Counted from the stretch's first letter, positions 6,050 through 14,987 are shown. The stretch is DNA of 22,445 bases from CAYVXE01 sp964455375 (GCA_964455375.1 CAYVXE010000072.1:1-22445); one strand, 5' to 3'. Notes: generated by a model from the sequence alone, not told the origin. Program-made: numbers and translations.

Positions 6050-7357
6050 TTGGCTAAACGTCAACTATTTTCATCACATACAGCAACCATTCTGACCATG
6101 ATCGGTGTGTCGGTCGGTCTGGGCAATGTCTGGCGCTTTCCGTATATGATGGGAAAGTACGGAGGCAGTGCGTTTCTTTTCATCTACCTCATTTTTACGA
6201 TGCTCTTTGGCATTCCGGCGATGATATCCGAATGGGTTCTGGGTAGAAAAACACGTAAAGGTCCTATAGGCGCCTTTACCGCTGTGGCGGGTTCATTTTG
6301 GGGTAAGGTCATCGGCAGTGTCCTCCTGATTACGGTACTGGTTGCTGATTCCTATTATATTGTTGTCATCGCAAACGTTATATACACCGCTTACTTTTCA
6401 GCCGTACATGGATTTACCAGTGGTAATATGGCCGATTTTCATGCCGGGTTGTCAAATGGCTATCTCCAGTATGCCATTGCCGTGGCAATCCTGCTCGCGA
6501 GTCTCTATGTGATTCATCGAGGTTTGAACAAAGGTATCGAAACGGTGAGTAAACTGTTTGTGCCTTTCTTTGGTGCTATCGTTATTTATCTGGTATTGAC
6601 TGCGTTTTCTCTTGAAGGTGCTCCGCAGCAGTTTGCCACATTTTTAAAGCCCGATTTTACGGCCATGCACGCCAAACAGGTTTTCGCAGCATTGGGACAG
6701 GCGTTTTTCTCACTGGGTCTCGGCGGTACATTTCTCCTCATTTATGGAAGCTATCTCAAGGACGATCAGGACATTTTCGCATCGGCGGTGCTTACTGCAC
6801 TGGGAGATACCGGGGCAGCGCTTTTCGCTGCTCTCTTTATCATTCCCTCGATTCTTGTGTTCGGTCTCGATATGACGGTTGGCCCCGGCCTGATCTTTTC
6901 TACGCTGCCAACGTTGTTTAGTGACATGTCCGGTGGCCGATTTTTGGGGAGTACTTTTATGGTCGCGCTCTTTATGGTCGCCTTCCTTTCTAATATCGCA
7001 GCATTGGAAGTTTTGGCGGGAGGTGTAAACGATGGTCTGAAAAAGCCTCTTAGCAGAAGCAGAATAATTGTCATGATCGGAATTTTAGAGGTACTCCTGA
7101 TGTTTCCAAGTTCAGTAACCCCCGGTTTAATCGGAATACTCGACCTCGTTTTTGGGTCAGGTATGCAGGTGCTGGGCAGTACTCTGGCTGTACTCGGTTT
7201 GACCTGGGGTTTTGGTAAATCAGAGATCATTCGGGAACTGTTTGGCAGTGATTACAGACCCTGGCAAAGCATGTTTTATTTCTGGATTAAATGGGTGGTG
7301 CCAGGCGCTCTTTTATTTATTCTTATGAGTTATATTTATAATTTTATCTCCGGATAA
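6050..7357 (+). CDS. Sodium-dependent transporter, NSS/SNF family
   Basis: This inner-membrane symporter of the LeuT-like neurotransmitter:sodium symporter family probably takes up an amino acid or related solute with Na+. The N-terminus shows the family signature GVSVGLGNVWRFPYMMG, which contributes to the sodium and substrate sites in helix 1, followed by GGSAFLFIYL. At 435 residues it has about eleven hydrophobic segments, as in many bacterial members with 11 rather than 12 helices. The start is TTG 6050, with GCGGAG (6036-6041) eight bases upstream; the ATG at 6046 is out of frame. The substrate is not readable. It is probably in a transcript with the two genes upstream. Confidence 0.92.
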   Translation: MAKRQLFSSHTATILTMIGVSVGLGNVWRFPYMMGKYGGSAFLFIYLIFTMLFGIPAMISEWVLGRKTRKGPIGAFTAVAGSFWGKVIGSVLLITVLVADSYYIVVIANVIYTAYFSAVHGFTSGNMADFHAGLSNGYLQYAIAVAILLASLYVIHRGLNKGIETVSKLFVPFFGAIVIYLVLTAFSLEGAPQQFATFLKPDFTAMHAKQVFAALGQAFFSLGLGGTFLLIYGSYLKDDQDIFASAVLTALGDTGAALFAALFIIPSILVFGLDMTVGPGLIFSTLPTLFSDMSGGRFLGSTFMVALFMVAFLSNIAALEVLAGGVNDGLKKPLSRSRIIVMIGILEVLLMFPSSVTPGLIGILDLVFGSGMQVLGSTLAVLGLTWGFGKSEIIRELFGSDYRPWQSMFYFWIKWVVPGALLFILMSYIYNFISG

Positions 7358-7504
7358 ACCACACGACCAAAAAACAAAGGAATCAAATATTCAACAGAAA
7401 GAAATGAAGATTAGACGGAAAAGACATTGTAGAGCGTTTGCCACGGAGTAATGATTGACCTAAAATTTATGTTTCTGTAATTTTGACCCTGCAGTTGCCT
7501 TGTA

Positions 7505-7599
7505 GTCAACTTAAGGGGGGATTCACTTTTGTGCTTGTCACCTTGAGCGTAGAAGCGAGGAGCCGAAAGGTCTGACACAAGCATAGACCAGATTTCTCG
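7505..7599 (+). repeat. Dispersed intergenic repeat, copy A
   Basis: The element begins GTCAACTTAAGG, continues CTTGTCACCTTGAGC, then GCCGAAAGGTCTGA and ends near TTTCTCG. It aligns with 22118-22198; a 12-base GTAGAAGCGAGG segment present here is absent there. It lies in the 373-bp space between the symporter and the oxygenase. The remainder (7358-7504) shows no feature. Confidence 0.7.
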
Positions 7600-7657
7600 A
7601 AAAGACAATTCTGGGTACACGTTGACAGGTAAGGGCAACCGCCGAATTCGGAATCCG

Positions 7658-7700
7658 GCAACCACCGGATGAAATTGGTGTTTTCGTTCAAACACTGTGT
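7658..7700 (+). promoter_or_regulatory. Conserved 43-bp upstream element, copy B
   Basis: This is the gap-free match to 5143-5185, placed just before the oxygenase gene. The shared words are CACCGGAT/CGCCGGAT, AAATTGG and TTTCGT. A palindrome CCGAATTCGG lies just upstream (7642-7651). A promoter or leader role is an inference from position only. Confidence 0.4.
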
Positions 7701-7730
7701 AGAAAAATTTAAATGAAAGGAAGGTGAATT

Positions 7731-8810
7731 ATGGCAGATCAACAAGAAAAAGGCATCTCTGCGGTCAACCAGGATTTCAGCCGGTACGACCAGGTAAATA
7801 AAGAGCAGACCTACCAGCTTTCTGAGAAAGAGGGACTTGAGGAATTTGATACTGAGACGAGCATCAAAACCTGTGATATGAGTCAGTTTTTTCACGGTGG
7901 CAAGACGGGTAAGGAGACGTTTGCCGCAGAATTGGGGGAGGCCATGGAAGGACTTGGTTTTGTTGTCCTTACCGGTCATGGGGTTGATCCGGCATTGCAT
8001 AAAGAAGCAGAGCAGAAAATTTGCGACTTCTTTGAAAACTCCACACATGAGGAGCGGATGAAATACAAGGCGCAACGAACCGGGTCAGTGAACCAGGGAT
8101 ATTTTCCAATGAAAGAGACCACTATTATTCATCCTGATCTTGTCGAGGGGTGGGTGTTTTGCCGGCGTGCTTTCAATATGGATGGTGATTCAGAATACCG
8201 GGAGGAAGATTTCTGGCCAAAACCGGGGTTCGAACCGTTTTTCAGACATATCTGCCTCGAGCATGAAAAACTGATACTACCCATCATGCAGAGCATTTTA
8301 CGCTACCTGGGCTCTGACCCTCATCTCTACGACCATAAGCTGAAGGCTACAAATTTCGGTTTCAGGTTGAATTACTACCCTCCCATCAGTAAAGAGGATG
8401 AAGCTTCAGGAACCGGCCGCATGTTGGGTCATGAAGATGTGGACCTGTTCACGATTTTGCCGTCACAATCGGTAGATGGCTTGCAAGTACTCAACCGCAA
8501 AAACATGAAATGGATTCGTCTGAATCCGCCGCAAGGCAGCATCATTCTGAATACCGGTGATTACATGCAGCGTATTACGAATGACCGATTACCTTCGACG
8601 ACGCACCGGGTCAGTAAACCGCTGAATCAGGTTTTACACAGCAAACCTCGCGTTACGATTCCCATGGCCATTTATGTTTGGGAGGATGAAATTCTCGATG
8701 TTCTTCCCGGACTGGGTGAGCCAAAATATGAACCTATTTCGGCTGTGAAATTTCATACCAGAATCACGAGTAAGTACTACGGCGAGGATTATGCTAAAAA
8801 TGTCGAGTGA
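7731..8810 (+). CDS. 2-oxoglutarate/Fe(II)-dependent oxygenase, isopenicillin N synthase-like
   Basis: The predicted 359-residue cytoplasmic enzyme has an N-terminal DIOX_N-type region (GLGFVVLTGHGVD, typical of the family) and a C-terminal double-stranded beta-helix. The iron triad is visible as H234-x-D236 (GHEDVDLF) and H292 (STTHRVS). R307-x-T309 (PRVTIP) takes the place of the usual RxS that binds the 2-oxoglutarate carboxylate. The substrate is unknown; the family hydroxylates or cyclises small molecules, and nothing nearby suggests a biosynthetic cluster. The start ATG 7731 has AAGGAAGG upstream. A DUF488 gene follows 31 bp later. Confidence 0.88.
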   Translation: MADQQEKGISAVNQDFSRYDQVNKEQTYQLSEKEGLEEFDTETSIKTCDMSQFFHGGKTGKETFAAELGEAMEGLGFVVLTGHGVDPALHKEAEQKICDFFENSTHEERMKYKAQRTGSVNQGYFPMKETTIIHPDLVEGWVFCRRAFNMDGDSEYREEDFWPKPGFEPFFRHICLEHEKLILPIMQSILRYLGSDPHLYDHKLKATNFGFRLNYYPPISKEDEASGTGRMLGHEDVDLFTILPSQSVDGLQVLNRKNMKWIRLNPPQGSIILNTGDYMQRITNDRLPSTTHRVSKPLNQVLHSKPRVTIPMAIYVWEDEILDVLPGLGEPKYEPISAVKFHTRITSKYYGEDYAKNVE

Positions 8811-8841
8811 CGTTTTCGCTAAGTAAGGTGAGCTTTGACGT

Positions 8842-9234
8842 ATGCAGCGTTCTATGAGAATACAGATAAAACGTGTTTATGAGGCACCCGATGACGCCGA
8901 TGGAAAGAGGGTACTTGTGGACCGCTTGTGGCCCCGCGGACTTTCGAAGGTTGCTGCAAAGATCGACTTTTGGGAAAAGGAAGTGGCTCCGTCACATGAA
9001 CTCCGCCGCTGGTATGGCCATGATCCGGAAAAGTGGGCTGAGTTCAAGTGCAGATATTTTGCCGAACTTCGCACAAACAACGAGGTCGTGAGGCGTTTTC
9101 TTAGCTTCGCAGGTAAGCGCAAGGTTACTTTTTTATATGGTTCCAAAGAAAAGCGTTTAAATAATGCAGTTGCGTTGAAAGAATACATTGAGTCTGACCT
9201 GTGTGCGGTGATATCCCCATCGTCGGAAAAGTGA
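8842..9234 (+). CDS. DUF488 (YeaO-like) protein
   Basis: The small soluble protein of 130 residues has the family pattern in order: RVYEAPDDADGKRVLVDRLW, PRGL, FWEKEVAPS, LRRWYGHDPEKW, and a C-terminal VTFLYGSKEKRLNNA strand-turn-helix. DUF488 proteins are widespread and biochemically uncharacterised. ATG 8842 has AAGGTGAG eight bases upstream; ATG 8854 (MRIQIKRVYE) would give the usual family N-terminus and is also possible. It probably shares a transcript with the oxygenase upstream. Confidence 0.85.
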   Translation: MQRSMRIQIKRVYEAPDDADGKRVLVDRLWPRGLSKVAAKIDFWEKEVAPSHELRRWYGHDPEKWAEFKCRYFAELRTNNEVVRRFLSFAGKRKVTFLYGSKEKRLNNAVALKEYIESDLCAVISPSSEK

Positions 9235-9302
9235 AACGAAAACAACTGGCAATCTGAAGGCTGCCAAAATAGATTTCTGCAAAATTAAAGTTTTATATCA
9301 TT

Positions 9303-9335
9303 TCGAATCAGGCGGATACCTGATGAGAAATCTGA
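9303..9335 (-). repeat. 33-base hairpin repeat, copy B (inverted)
   Basis: Read on the minus strand it begins TCAGATTTCTCATCAGG and ends GCCTGATTCGA, as at 4922-4954. The hairpin keeps ATCAGG/CCTGAT arms while the loop region differs (TATCC instead of CCACA). It lies in the 203-bp space between the DUF488 and phosphorylase genes. Confidence 0.7.
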
Positions 9336-9343
9336 TTTCGCAT

Positions 9344-9375
9344 AAAACCGGTTTTCTCCCCGGCGCCTGCGCCGG
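9344..9375. repeat. Two adjacent palindromes before deoD
   Basis: AAAACCGGTTTT (9344-9355) is a perfect 12-bp palindrome. CCGGCGC-CT-GCGCCGG (9360-9375) is a perfect 7-bp hairpin with a two-base loop. No T-run follows, so a terminator is not supported. A structured REP-like spacer is more likely. Confidence 0.5.
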
Positions 9376-9437
9376 CTTGAAATGAAAATTTGAGTACTTT
9401 TGCACAGGTCTAATGCCAAAAATGAAGGAGGAGCATG

Positions 9438-10139
9438 ATGAGCATTCATATCGGTGCTGAACCCGGTGATATAGCTGAAACGGTTTTGCTGCCTGGCGAT
9501 CCGTTCAGGGCGAAGTATGTCGCTGAAAAATTTTTGGACAATGCTGTATGTTACAATGACGTCCGTGGTATGTACGGTTTTACAGGCACCTATAAAGGCG
9601 GCCGCGTCTCTGTGCAGGGAACCGGAATGGGCATCCCCTCGATTTCAATTTATGTAAATGAACTGATCTCCGAGTATCACGCAAAGAGTCTCATTCGCAT
9701 CGGCACCTGCGGGAGTGTACAAAAACATGTCGGATTAAAAGATGTTATTTTAGCGATGACGGCCTCCACTGATTCTCATATCAACAAATTGCAATTTCAG
9801 GGTATGGACTTTGCTCCCGGAGCGACTTTTTCTCTCCTGAAAAAAGCATTCGACCGCGCTGTAGAAAGACAACTGAATATTACCGTCGGTGGTATTTTGA
9901 GCACTGACCGGTTCTATCATGAGAATCCAGATTACTGGAAGTTATGGGCAAAATATGGTATTTTGGCCCTGGAAATGGAATCCTCGGCGCTTTATACGTT
10001 GGGAGCCAGGCATGGCGTAAATGTCTTGTCGATTTTGACCGTAAGTGATCATATCCTCACCGGAGAAAAAGCGAGTTCAAATGAACGGGAAACGTCATTA
10101 AATCAGATGATTGAACTTGCCCTGGAAACGGCTGTTTAG
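9438..10139 (+). CDS. deoD: Purine nucleoside phosphorylase, DeoD type
   Basis: The enzyme cleaves purine (deoxy)nucleosides with phosphate to give the base and (deoxy)ribose 1-phosphate, in purine salvage. The 233-residue protein matches the hexameric, low-molecular-mass PNP class. It shows GDPFRAKYVAE and GTGMGIPS (phosphate and ribose site), RIGTCGSV, EMESSALYTLG (ribose contact) and SDHILTGE, with the catalytic Asp at 204, the same position as in the E. coli enzyme. ATG 9438 is six bases after GGAGG (9427-9431); the adjacent ATG 9435 is only three bases away and less likely. The dehalogenase starts 49 bp downstream. Confidence 0.93.
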   Translation: MSIHIGAEPGDIAETVLLPGDPFRAKYVAEKFLDNAVCYNDVRGMYGFTGTYKGGRVSVQGTGMGIPSISIYVNELISEYHAKSLIRIGTCGSVQKHVGLKDVILAMTASTDSHINKLQFQGMDFAPGATFSLLKKAFDRAVERQLNITVGGILSTDRFYHENPDYWKLWAKYGILALEMESSALYTLGARHGVNVLSILTVSDHILTGEKASSNERETSLNQMIELALETAV

Positions 10140-10188
10140 GAGCCTGAGGAAATCAATTTTTGTGCACTTTTTTACAGAAAGGGAAACG

Positions 10189-11094
10189 ATGCCCTCCAAA
10201 GCAATCTCGCCGGATTTTCCGTTCAAGTCCAACTACATCGAGATAAATGGCGCAAACATGCACTACATTGATGAAGGGGAGGGCGATCCCATCCTCTTTC
10301 TGCACGGCAACCCGACGTCGTCTTACCTGTGGCGCAACATCATACCGTATTTAACCTCCTGTGGGCGTTGTATCGCTCCCGATCTCATCGGCATGGGGAG
10401 ATCGGATAAGCCTAACAGCGATTACCGTTTCATCGATCATGTAACTTATGTAGAGGGTTTCATTGAAAAAATGAAACTAAAGAACATTACTCTCGTCCTT
10501 CATGATTGGGGTTCTGCTCTCGGTTTTCATTATGCCATGAAACATGAAGAAAATGTCAGGGGACTTGCCTTTATGGAGGCAATCCTGAGGACGGCAAGCT
10601 GGCATGATTTCCCGAAAGAGTTCAGAGTGGGGTTTAAACTTTTCCGCACGCCGGTTATTGGCTGGCTTATGATTGTGGCTTTGAACCTGTTTGTGGAGCA
10701 GGTTTTTCCCAAAGGGATTGTGCGCACGCTGACAGAAGAAGAAATGGACCGATATCGGGAACCTTACAGGCGGCTCAAAGATCGTAAGCCTGTGTGGAAA
10801 TGGCCCGGCGAAATTCCCATCGATGGCCAGCCCGCGGATGTTACTGAAATCGTGCAGAGCTACAACCGGAGATTGCAGCAGTCGTCGCTGCCCAAATTGC
10901 TTTTTTATGCAACCCCCGGTGCTATTTTAACATCGAAAATGGTCGCCTGGTGTGAGCAAAATCTCAAAAATCTAAAAACAGTTGATCTTGGAAAAGGACT
11001 GCATTATCTTCAGGAAGACAATCCCCATGTCATTGGTTCGGAACTTGCAAAATGGTACAAAAATGACTGTTCCACCCGCGGACGTGAAGCGTGA
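10189..11094 (+). CDS. Haloalkane dehalogenase (alpha/beta hydrolase, subfamily II-like)
   Basis: The predicted 301-residue soluble enzyme would replace a carbon-bound halide with hydroxyl through an ester intermediate. Key residues are all visible: HGNPTSSYLWRN (N41, halide-binding), nucleophile D106 with halide-binding W107 in LHDWGSALG, catalytic acid E130 in FMEAILR, and catalytic H272 in LHYLQEDNPH. The Asp-Glu-His triad with the HGN and HDW motifs marks HLD-II rather than an epoxide hydrolase or plain esterase. The physiological substrate is unknown. ATG 10189 follows GAAAGGGA; upstream in-frame codons overlap deoD and look non-coding. The 3' end overlaps the next gene by 32 bp. Confidence 0.9.
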   Translation: MPSKAISPDFPFKSNYIEINGANMHYIDEGEGDPILFLHGNPTSSYLWRNIIPYLTSCGRCIAPDLIGMGRSDKPNSDYRFIDHVTYVEGFIEKMKLKNITLVLHDWGSALGFHYAMKHEENVRGLAFMEAILRTASWHDFPKEFRVGFKLFRTPVIGWLMIVALNLFVEQVFPKGIVRTLTEEEMDRYREPYRRLKDRKPVWKWPGEIPIDGQPADVTEIVQSYNRRLQQSSLPKLLFYATPGAILTSKMVAWCEQNLKNLKTVDLGKGLHYLQEDNPHVIGSELAKWYKNDCSTRGREA

Positions 11095-11890
11095 TGTGCA
11101 TCTGCCTACCGTCATTGCAATTGCCGTTGTTGTTTACGCTCTGGCGAGTTTTTTACATGAAGGCATTGGTCACGGTGGCGCTTGTTTGCTGGTTGGTGGA
11201 AATCCAACCTCGGTAACCACGGTCTATTTTGAAAGTAACACCGATGCTCTGAGTCGTTGGAACATTAAGCTGATAAAAGCCGGGGGAACGCTGGTAAACC
11301 TGTTGGCGGGCTTTTTAGGTCTCATGGTTTTACGAAAGAGAAACGGGATGTCCCCAACCACACGTTACTTTTTCTGGTTATTCATGACCGTGAATTTGTT
11401 GACCGGCGGCGGCTATTTTTTGTTTTCAGGAATTGCCAATATTGGAGACTGGGCGTCATTTGTAAATGATTTTCCCCATGCATGGGCCTGGCACATCGGG
11501 CTGACTGTCTTAGGGGCTGTGTCGTACTTGACATTTGTCTACATTTCCCTCATTGAATTCGGCAAGTTTGCTGGTGGCAAATCGCCCGAACAATTTAAAT
11601 TAGCTAATAAACTGTCCTTGATTCCATATATTTCAGGAGGAATTCTTTCTGTGCTGGCAGGCATGTTGAATCCGAAAGGAATGATTTTCGTGGCCATTTC
11701 CGCTGCGGCTGCATCATTTGGCGGTACATCGGGTTTGGCCTGGATGATGAGCTGGTTCAGGAATGCGAAGATTCCGAAGGTTGAGAACTCACCTCTGCAA
11801 ATTCCTCTAAGTTGGGGTTGGATAGTGACCGGAATTATTGTTTCCTTCGTTTTTATTTTTGTTTTGGGGCGCGGGGTGCAGTTTAACTGA
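11063..11890 (+). CDS. Multispanning membrane protein with an HEGIGH motif
   Basis: The 275-residue protein has about six to seven hydrophobic segments. The end of the first carries LHEGIGHGGACLLVGG. This looks like the HExxH zinc motif of site-2-type (M50) peptidases, but the second histidine is one residue further on (HExxxH). An Asn-Leu rich second helix (GGTLVNLLAGFLGL) and a later HAWAWH are other polar points in the membrane. It could be a divergent M50-like protein or a distinct family without peptidase activity. ATG 11063 overlaps the dehalogenase by 32 bp; ATG 11027, preceded by AGGAAG, is an alternative with a longer overlap. The overlap implies translational coupling. Confidence 0.75.
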   Translation: MTVPPADVKRDVHLPTVIAIAVVVYALASFLHEGIGHGGACLLVGGNPTSVTTVYFESNTDALSRWNIKLIKAGGTLVNLLAGFLGLMVLRKRNGMSPTTRYFFWLFMTVNLLTGGGYFLFSGIANIGDWASFVNDFPHAWAWHIGLTVLGAVSYLTFVYISLIEFGKFAGGKSPEQFKLANKLSLIPYISGGILSVLAGMLNPKGMIFVAISAAAASFGGTSGLAWMMSWFRNAKIPKVENSPLQIPLSWGWIVTGIIVSFVFIFVLGRGVQFN

Positions 11891-11925
11891 TATAAAAATG
11901 TTTTAAATCATTCGTTCAGGTCGTT

Positions 11926-11931
11926 TATAAT
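11926..11931 (+). promoter_or_regulatory. Candidate -10 box for the M16 peptidase gene
   Basis: A perfect TATAAT lies 45 bp before the start codon in the 85-bp space after the membrane-protein gene. No good -35 hexamer is visible at the usual distance, so this is only a candidate. Confidence 0.25.
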
Positions 11932-11975
11932 CCATAACTTATTCATTTATTAACCAGAGAGTGAAGGAGGTTTAA

Positions 11976-14828
11976 ATGTTCAAAAAATTTTATTCGTATG
12001 CAGTGCTGCTGTCCTTACTGTTTCTCTTTACAAACAGTTTCTCAAAGGTCGATTCGAAATTCAAAATCGATTATGAGATGTACAAGCTGGGCAACGGCCT
12101 CAATGTGATTTTGCACGCAGACAAATCGGACCCGATTGTCTCGGTCGCAATTCTTTATCACGTGGGCTCTAACCGGGAAATCAAGGGTCGCACCGGTTTT
12201 GCTCATTTATTCGAGCACATCTTATTTCAGGAGTCACAGCATGTGGGACAGGATCAGTTCTTTAAGAAGATTCAGGATGCCGGCGGCACATTGAACGGTT
12301 TCACATTTGAAGACGGGACGGGGTATTACGAGATTGTTCCGGATAATGCGTTGGAAATGGTTTTGTGGATGGAATCGGATCGCATGGGTTGGTTGCTAAG
12401 CACGGTTACTCCGCAGGCCTTCAAAAATCAGCAGGATGTCGTGCAAAATGAAAAAAGACAGCGGGTGGACAACCGGCCTTACGGGCACACCAATTATGTC
12501 ATTCGCAAAAATCTCTATCCGGAAGATCACCCGTACAACTGGCAGGTCATCGGTGCATTCGAAGATCTGCAGCATGCAAGTCTGCAAGATGTCCGTGATT
12601 TTTATCAGAAATGGTATGGGCCCAATAATGCTACGCTGGTTGTTGCCGGGGATTATGATACTGCGCAAGCAAAGAAGTGGGTGGAGAAATATTTTGGTGA
12701 AATCAAAGCACATCCGAAAGTGGAGAATCCAAAGGTGAGGCTGGCGCATTTGGATGCGACCAAACGCGTTTACTTTGAAGACAACTTTGCCAAATCACCG
12801 GAACTGAATATGGTTTTTCCGACAGTTCAGCAGTATTCGAAAGATTCTTATGCGTTGGAACTTTTAGGCAAGTTGTTATCTGATGGCAAAAAAGCGCCTT
12901 TGTATAAAGTGATCGTCGAAGAAAAAAAACTCGCGCCCTCCGTCTCTGCTTTTCAAAACAACATGGAAATCGCCGGAGATTTCCACATCCGCATCAGAGC
13001 TTTTCCAGATAAAAATCTGACGGATGTTGAGAATTCAATTAAGGAGGCGTTTACTAAATTTGAGACTGACGGCTTCACAGACAAGGACCTTGACCGGATT
13101 AAAGCCAAGACGGAAACCAATTTTTACAACGGCATCTCGAGTATTCTCAGTAAATCTTTTCAGTTGGCATTTTATAGTGTGTATGCCGGCTCGCCGGGTT
13201 TTATAACCCAGGATTTACAAAGTTCACTGGATGTAACCAAAGAAGATGTCTGGAATGTGTATCATAAATACCTGAAAGATAAACCTTATGTTCTCACCAG
13301 TTTTGTACCTAAAGGAAAAACTGACCTGATCGCTGCAAATTCAAAAGCATATCCGGTTGTAGAGGAAGCGATTACACCGGAAAGTGAAAAAATGAAAACG
13401 GCAGTCGCAGACGTGAAAGTAGAAAAAATTCCGTCTAAATTCGATCGGGATGTAGAACCGTCAAAAGGTAAAGAACCACTCGTGAAGGTTCCCAATGTTT
13501 GGGAGACGAAGCTGGCTAACGGGTTACACATTTACGGCATTGAGCAGGACGAACTGCCTTTAGTGCAATTTTCGTTGACCCTCAAGGGAGGCCATCTCCT
13601 CGATGCTCCCAATAAGGTAGGCGTCGCCAATTTAATAACAGACCTTATGATGGAAGGCACAAAAAACAAAACACCGTTGGAACTGGAAGAAGCTATCGAA
13701 GGGTTAGGCGCCAGTATCAGAATGCTCACAACTAACGAATCCATCGTTATTCAGGCGAATTGTCTCGCATCAAAATTTGACCGGGTCAACGCTTTGGTCG
13801 AAGAGATTTTGCTGCAACCACGCTGGGACAAGAAAGAATTCAAACGTCTGAAACAGAAAACCATTGAACAGATCAACCGCAACAGCTCCCGGCCGGCTAC
13901 CATCGCCAGAAGTGTGTTCAATAAACTCATCTATACAAACAACAATATCCTGAGTCATTCAACATTGGGCACGCCTGAGTCGGTGGCTTCCATAAGCATG
14001 AATGATCTGAAAAATTATTATCAGAGGAATTATTCGCCATCGGTTTCTTTCGTTTCTATCGTTGGGAATATTTCTAAAGATAAAGCGGTGGCAGCTTTCA
14101 AACCGCTCGAGGCAAAATGGGCGTCTAAAGAGGTGGCTTTCCCTGAGTTTGTGGATGTTCCACGTCCTGAAAAAGCACAAATATATTTCGTCGATGTTCC
14201 CAAAGCCAAACAATCTGAAATTCGCATTGGCTATCTGGCAATGCCGCAAACAAGCGCCGAATATTACCCCGCAACGGTGATGAATTACGAATTAGGTGGC
14301 AGTTTCAGTGGGAGTTTAAATATGATTCTGCGCGAAGAAAAGGGCTACACTTACGGCGCCCGTGCGATGTTTGCCGGTGGTGAATATCCCGGTCCCTTCG
14401 TAGCGTTGGCAGCGGTTAAATCCAATACCACCTTTGAATCCGTAAAAATTTTCAATGATGAAATGATGAAGTACCGGAACGGAATTTCCGAGGACGATTT
14501 AGCGTTTACCAAGAATGCACTGATTAAATCAAATGCCAGACGATTTGAAACCCTCGGGGCACTCAGACGCATGTTAAATAATATTGCGGCCTACAATTTA
14601 CCCTTTGACTATATTAAACAACGGGAGGTAGTTGTTGAAAACATGAGCCGTGACGCTCTAAAGGCGCTGGCAGAAAAATACATCACACCAGGAAAAATGA
14701 TTTTTCTCATTGTGGGGGACGCTGAAACCCAGTTGGAACCTTTGAAAAAATTGGGCTTGGGCGATCCGATTTTACTGGATAAAAACGGTAATCCTGTGGC
14801 GACTGGAGAAAAGACGACGATGAAGTAG
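11976..14828 (+). CDS. Exported M16-family zinc metallopeptidase, two-domain form
   Basis: The N-terminal hydrophobic segment (FYSYAVLLSLLFLF) is a signal peptide, so the 950-residue protein is probably periplasmic or surface-exposed. The first M16 half carries the inverted zinc motif HLFEH (H77, E80, H81) and the downstream ligand glutamate in QNEKRQ (E159). The second half (from about residue 505, NVWETKLANGLHIYGIEQ) repeats the fold without the zinc motif and has the expected GGSFSGSLNMILREEKGYTY-type segment. This matches pitrilysin-type fused proteases that clamp unfolded peptides between two halves. The Shine-Dalgarno AAGGAGG (11964-11970) is strong. A terminator follows, so it is probably a single-gene unit or the end of one. 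Confidence 0.93.
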   Translation: MFKKFYSYAVLLSLLFLFTNSFSKVDSKFKIDYEMYKLGNGLNVILHADKSDPIVSVAILYHVGSNREIKGRTGFAHLFEHILFQESQHVGQDQFFKKIQDAGGTLNGFTFEDGTGYYEIVPDNALEMVLWMESDRMGWLLSTVTPQAFKNQQDVVQNEKRQRVDNRPYGHTNYVIRKNLYPEDHPYNWQVIGAFEDLQHASLQDVRDFYQKWYGPNNATLVVAGDYDTAQAKKWVEKYFGEIKAHPKVENPKVRLAHLDATKRVYFEDNFAKSPELNMVFPTVQQYSKDSYALELLGKLLSDGKKAPLYKVIVEEKKLAPSVSAFQNNMEIAGDFHIRIRAFPDKNLTDVENSIKEAFTKFETDGFTDKDLDRIKAKTETNFYNGISSILSKSFQLAFYSVYAGSPGFITQDLQSSLDVTKEDVWNVYHKYLKDKPYVLTSFVPKGKTDLIAANSKAYPVVEEAITPESEKMKTAVADVKVEKIPSKFDRDVEPSKGKEPLVKVPNVWETKLANGLHIYGIEQDELPLVQFSLTLKGGHLLDAPNKVGVANLITDLMMEGTKNKTPLELEEAIEGLGASIRMLTTNESIVIQANCLASKFDRVNALVEEILLQPRWDKKEFKRLKQKTIEQINRNSSRPATIARSVFNKLIYTNNNILSHSTLGTPESVASISMNDLKNYYQRNYSPSVSFVSIVGNISKDKAVAAFKPLEAKWASKEVAFPEFVDVPRPEKAQIYFVDVPKAKQSEIRIGYLAMPQTSAEYYPATVMNYELGGSFSGSLNMILREEKGYTYGARAMFAGGEYPGPFVALAAVKSNTTFESVKIFNDEMMKYRNGISEDDLAFTKNALIKSNARRFETLGALRRMLNNIAAYNLPFDYIKQREVVVENMSRDALKALAEKYITPGKMIFLIVGDAETQLEPLKKLGLGDPILLDKNGNPVATGEKTTMK

Positions 14829-14858
14829 TCGTTTCAACCATCTCACATTGATAATTGA

Positions 14859-14899
14859 GAGTCTATCTGAATTCTTTTCGGATAGACTCTTGATTTTTT
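14859..14899 (+). terminator. Rho-independent terminator after the M16 gene
   Basis: A 13-bp stem (GAGTCTATCTGAA pairing with TTCGGATAGACTC, one T·G pair) has loop TTCTT, and the stem is followed by TTGATTTTTT. This is the clearest intrinsic terminator in the window. Confidence 0.9.
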
Positions 14900-14945
14900 G
14901 ATACAAAAATCGTAAAATAGTACACTGATTATTCATCTCTCCTGT

Positions 14946-14951
14946 TATAAT
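14946..14951 (+). promoter_or_regulatory. Candidate -10 box for the small membrane protein gene
   Basis: A perfect TATAAT lies 37 bp before ATG 14988 and just after a terminator, where a new promoter is expected. The -35 region (CTGATT at 14925) is weak and poorly spaced. Confidence 0.35.
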
Positions 14952-14987
14952 AAATCATGCGATTAAATTCAAACTGAAAGGGAAAAA

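Noticed and set aside
6766..7230. Minus-strand frame of 154 codons
   Set aside because: It is wholly antisense to the sodium symporter and reflects that gene's codon bias.
7506..8075. Minus-strand frame of 189 codons
   Set aside because: It runs antisense through the oxygenase 5' end, a shared leader and a dispersed repeat. The composition looks non-coding and no domain is visible.
9360..9375. Intrinsic terminator before deoD
   Set aside because: The hairpin is strong but is followed by CTTGAAATG, not a T-run, and it sits in a repeat-rich spacer.
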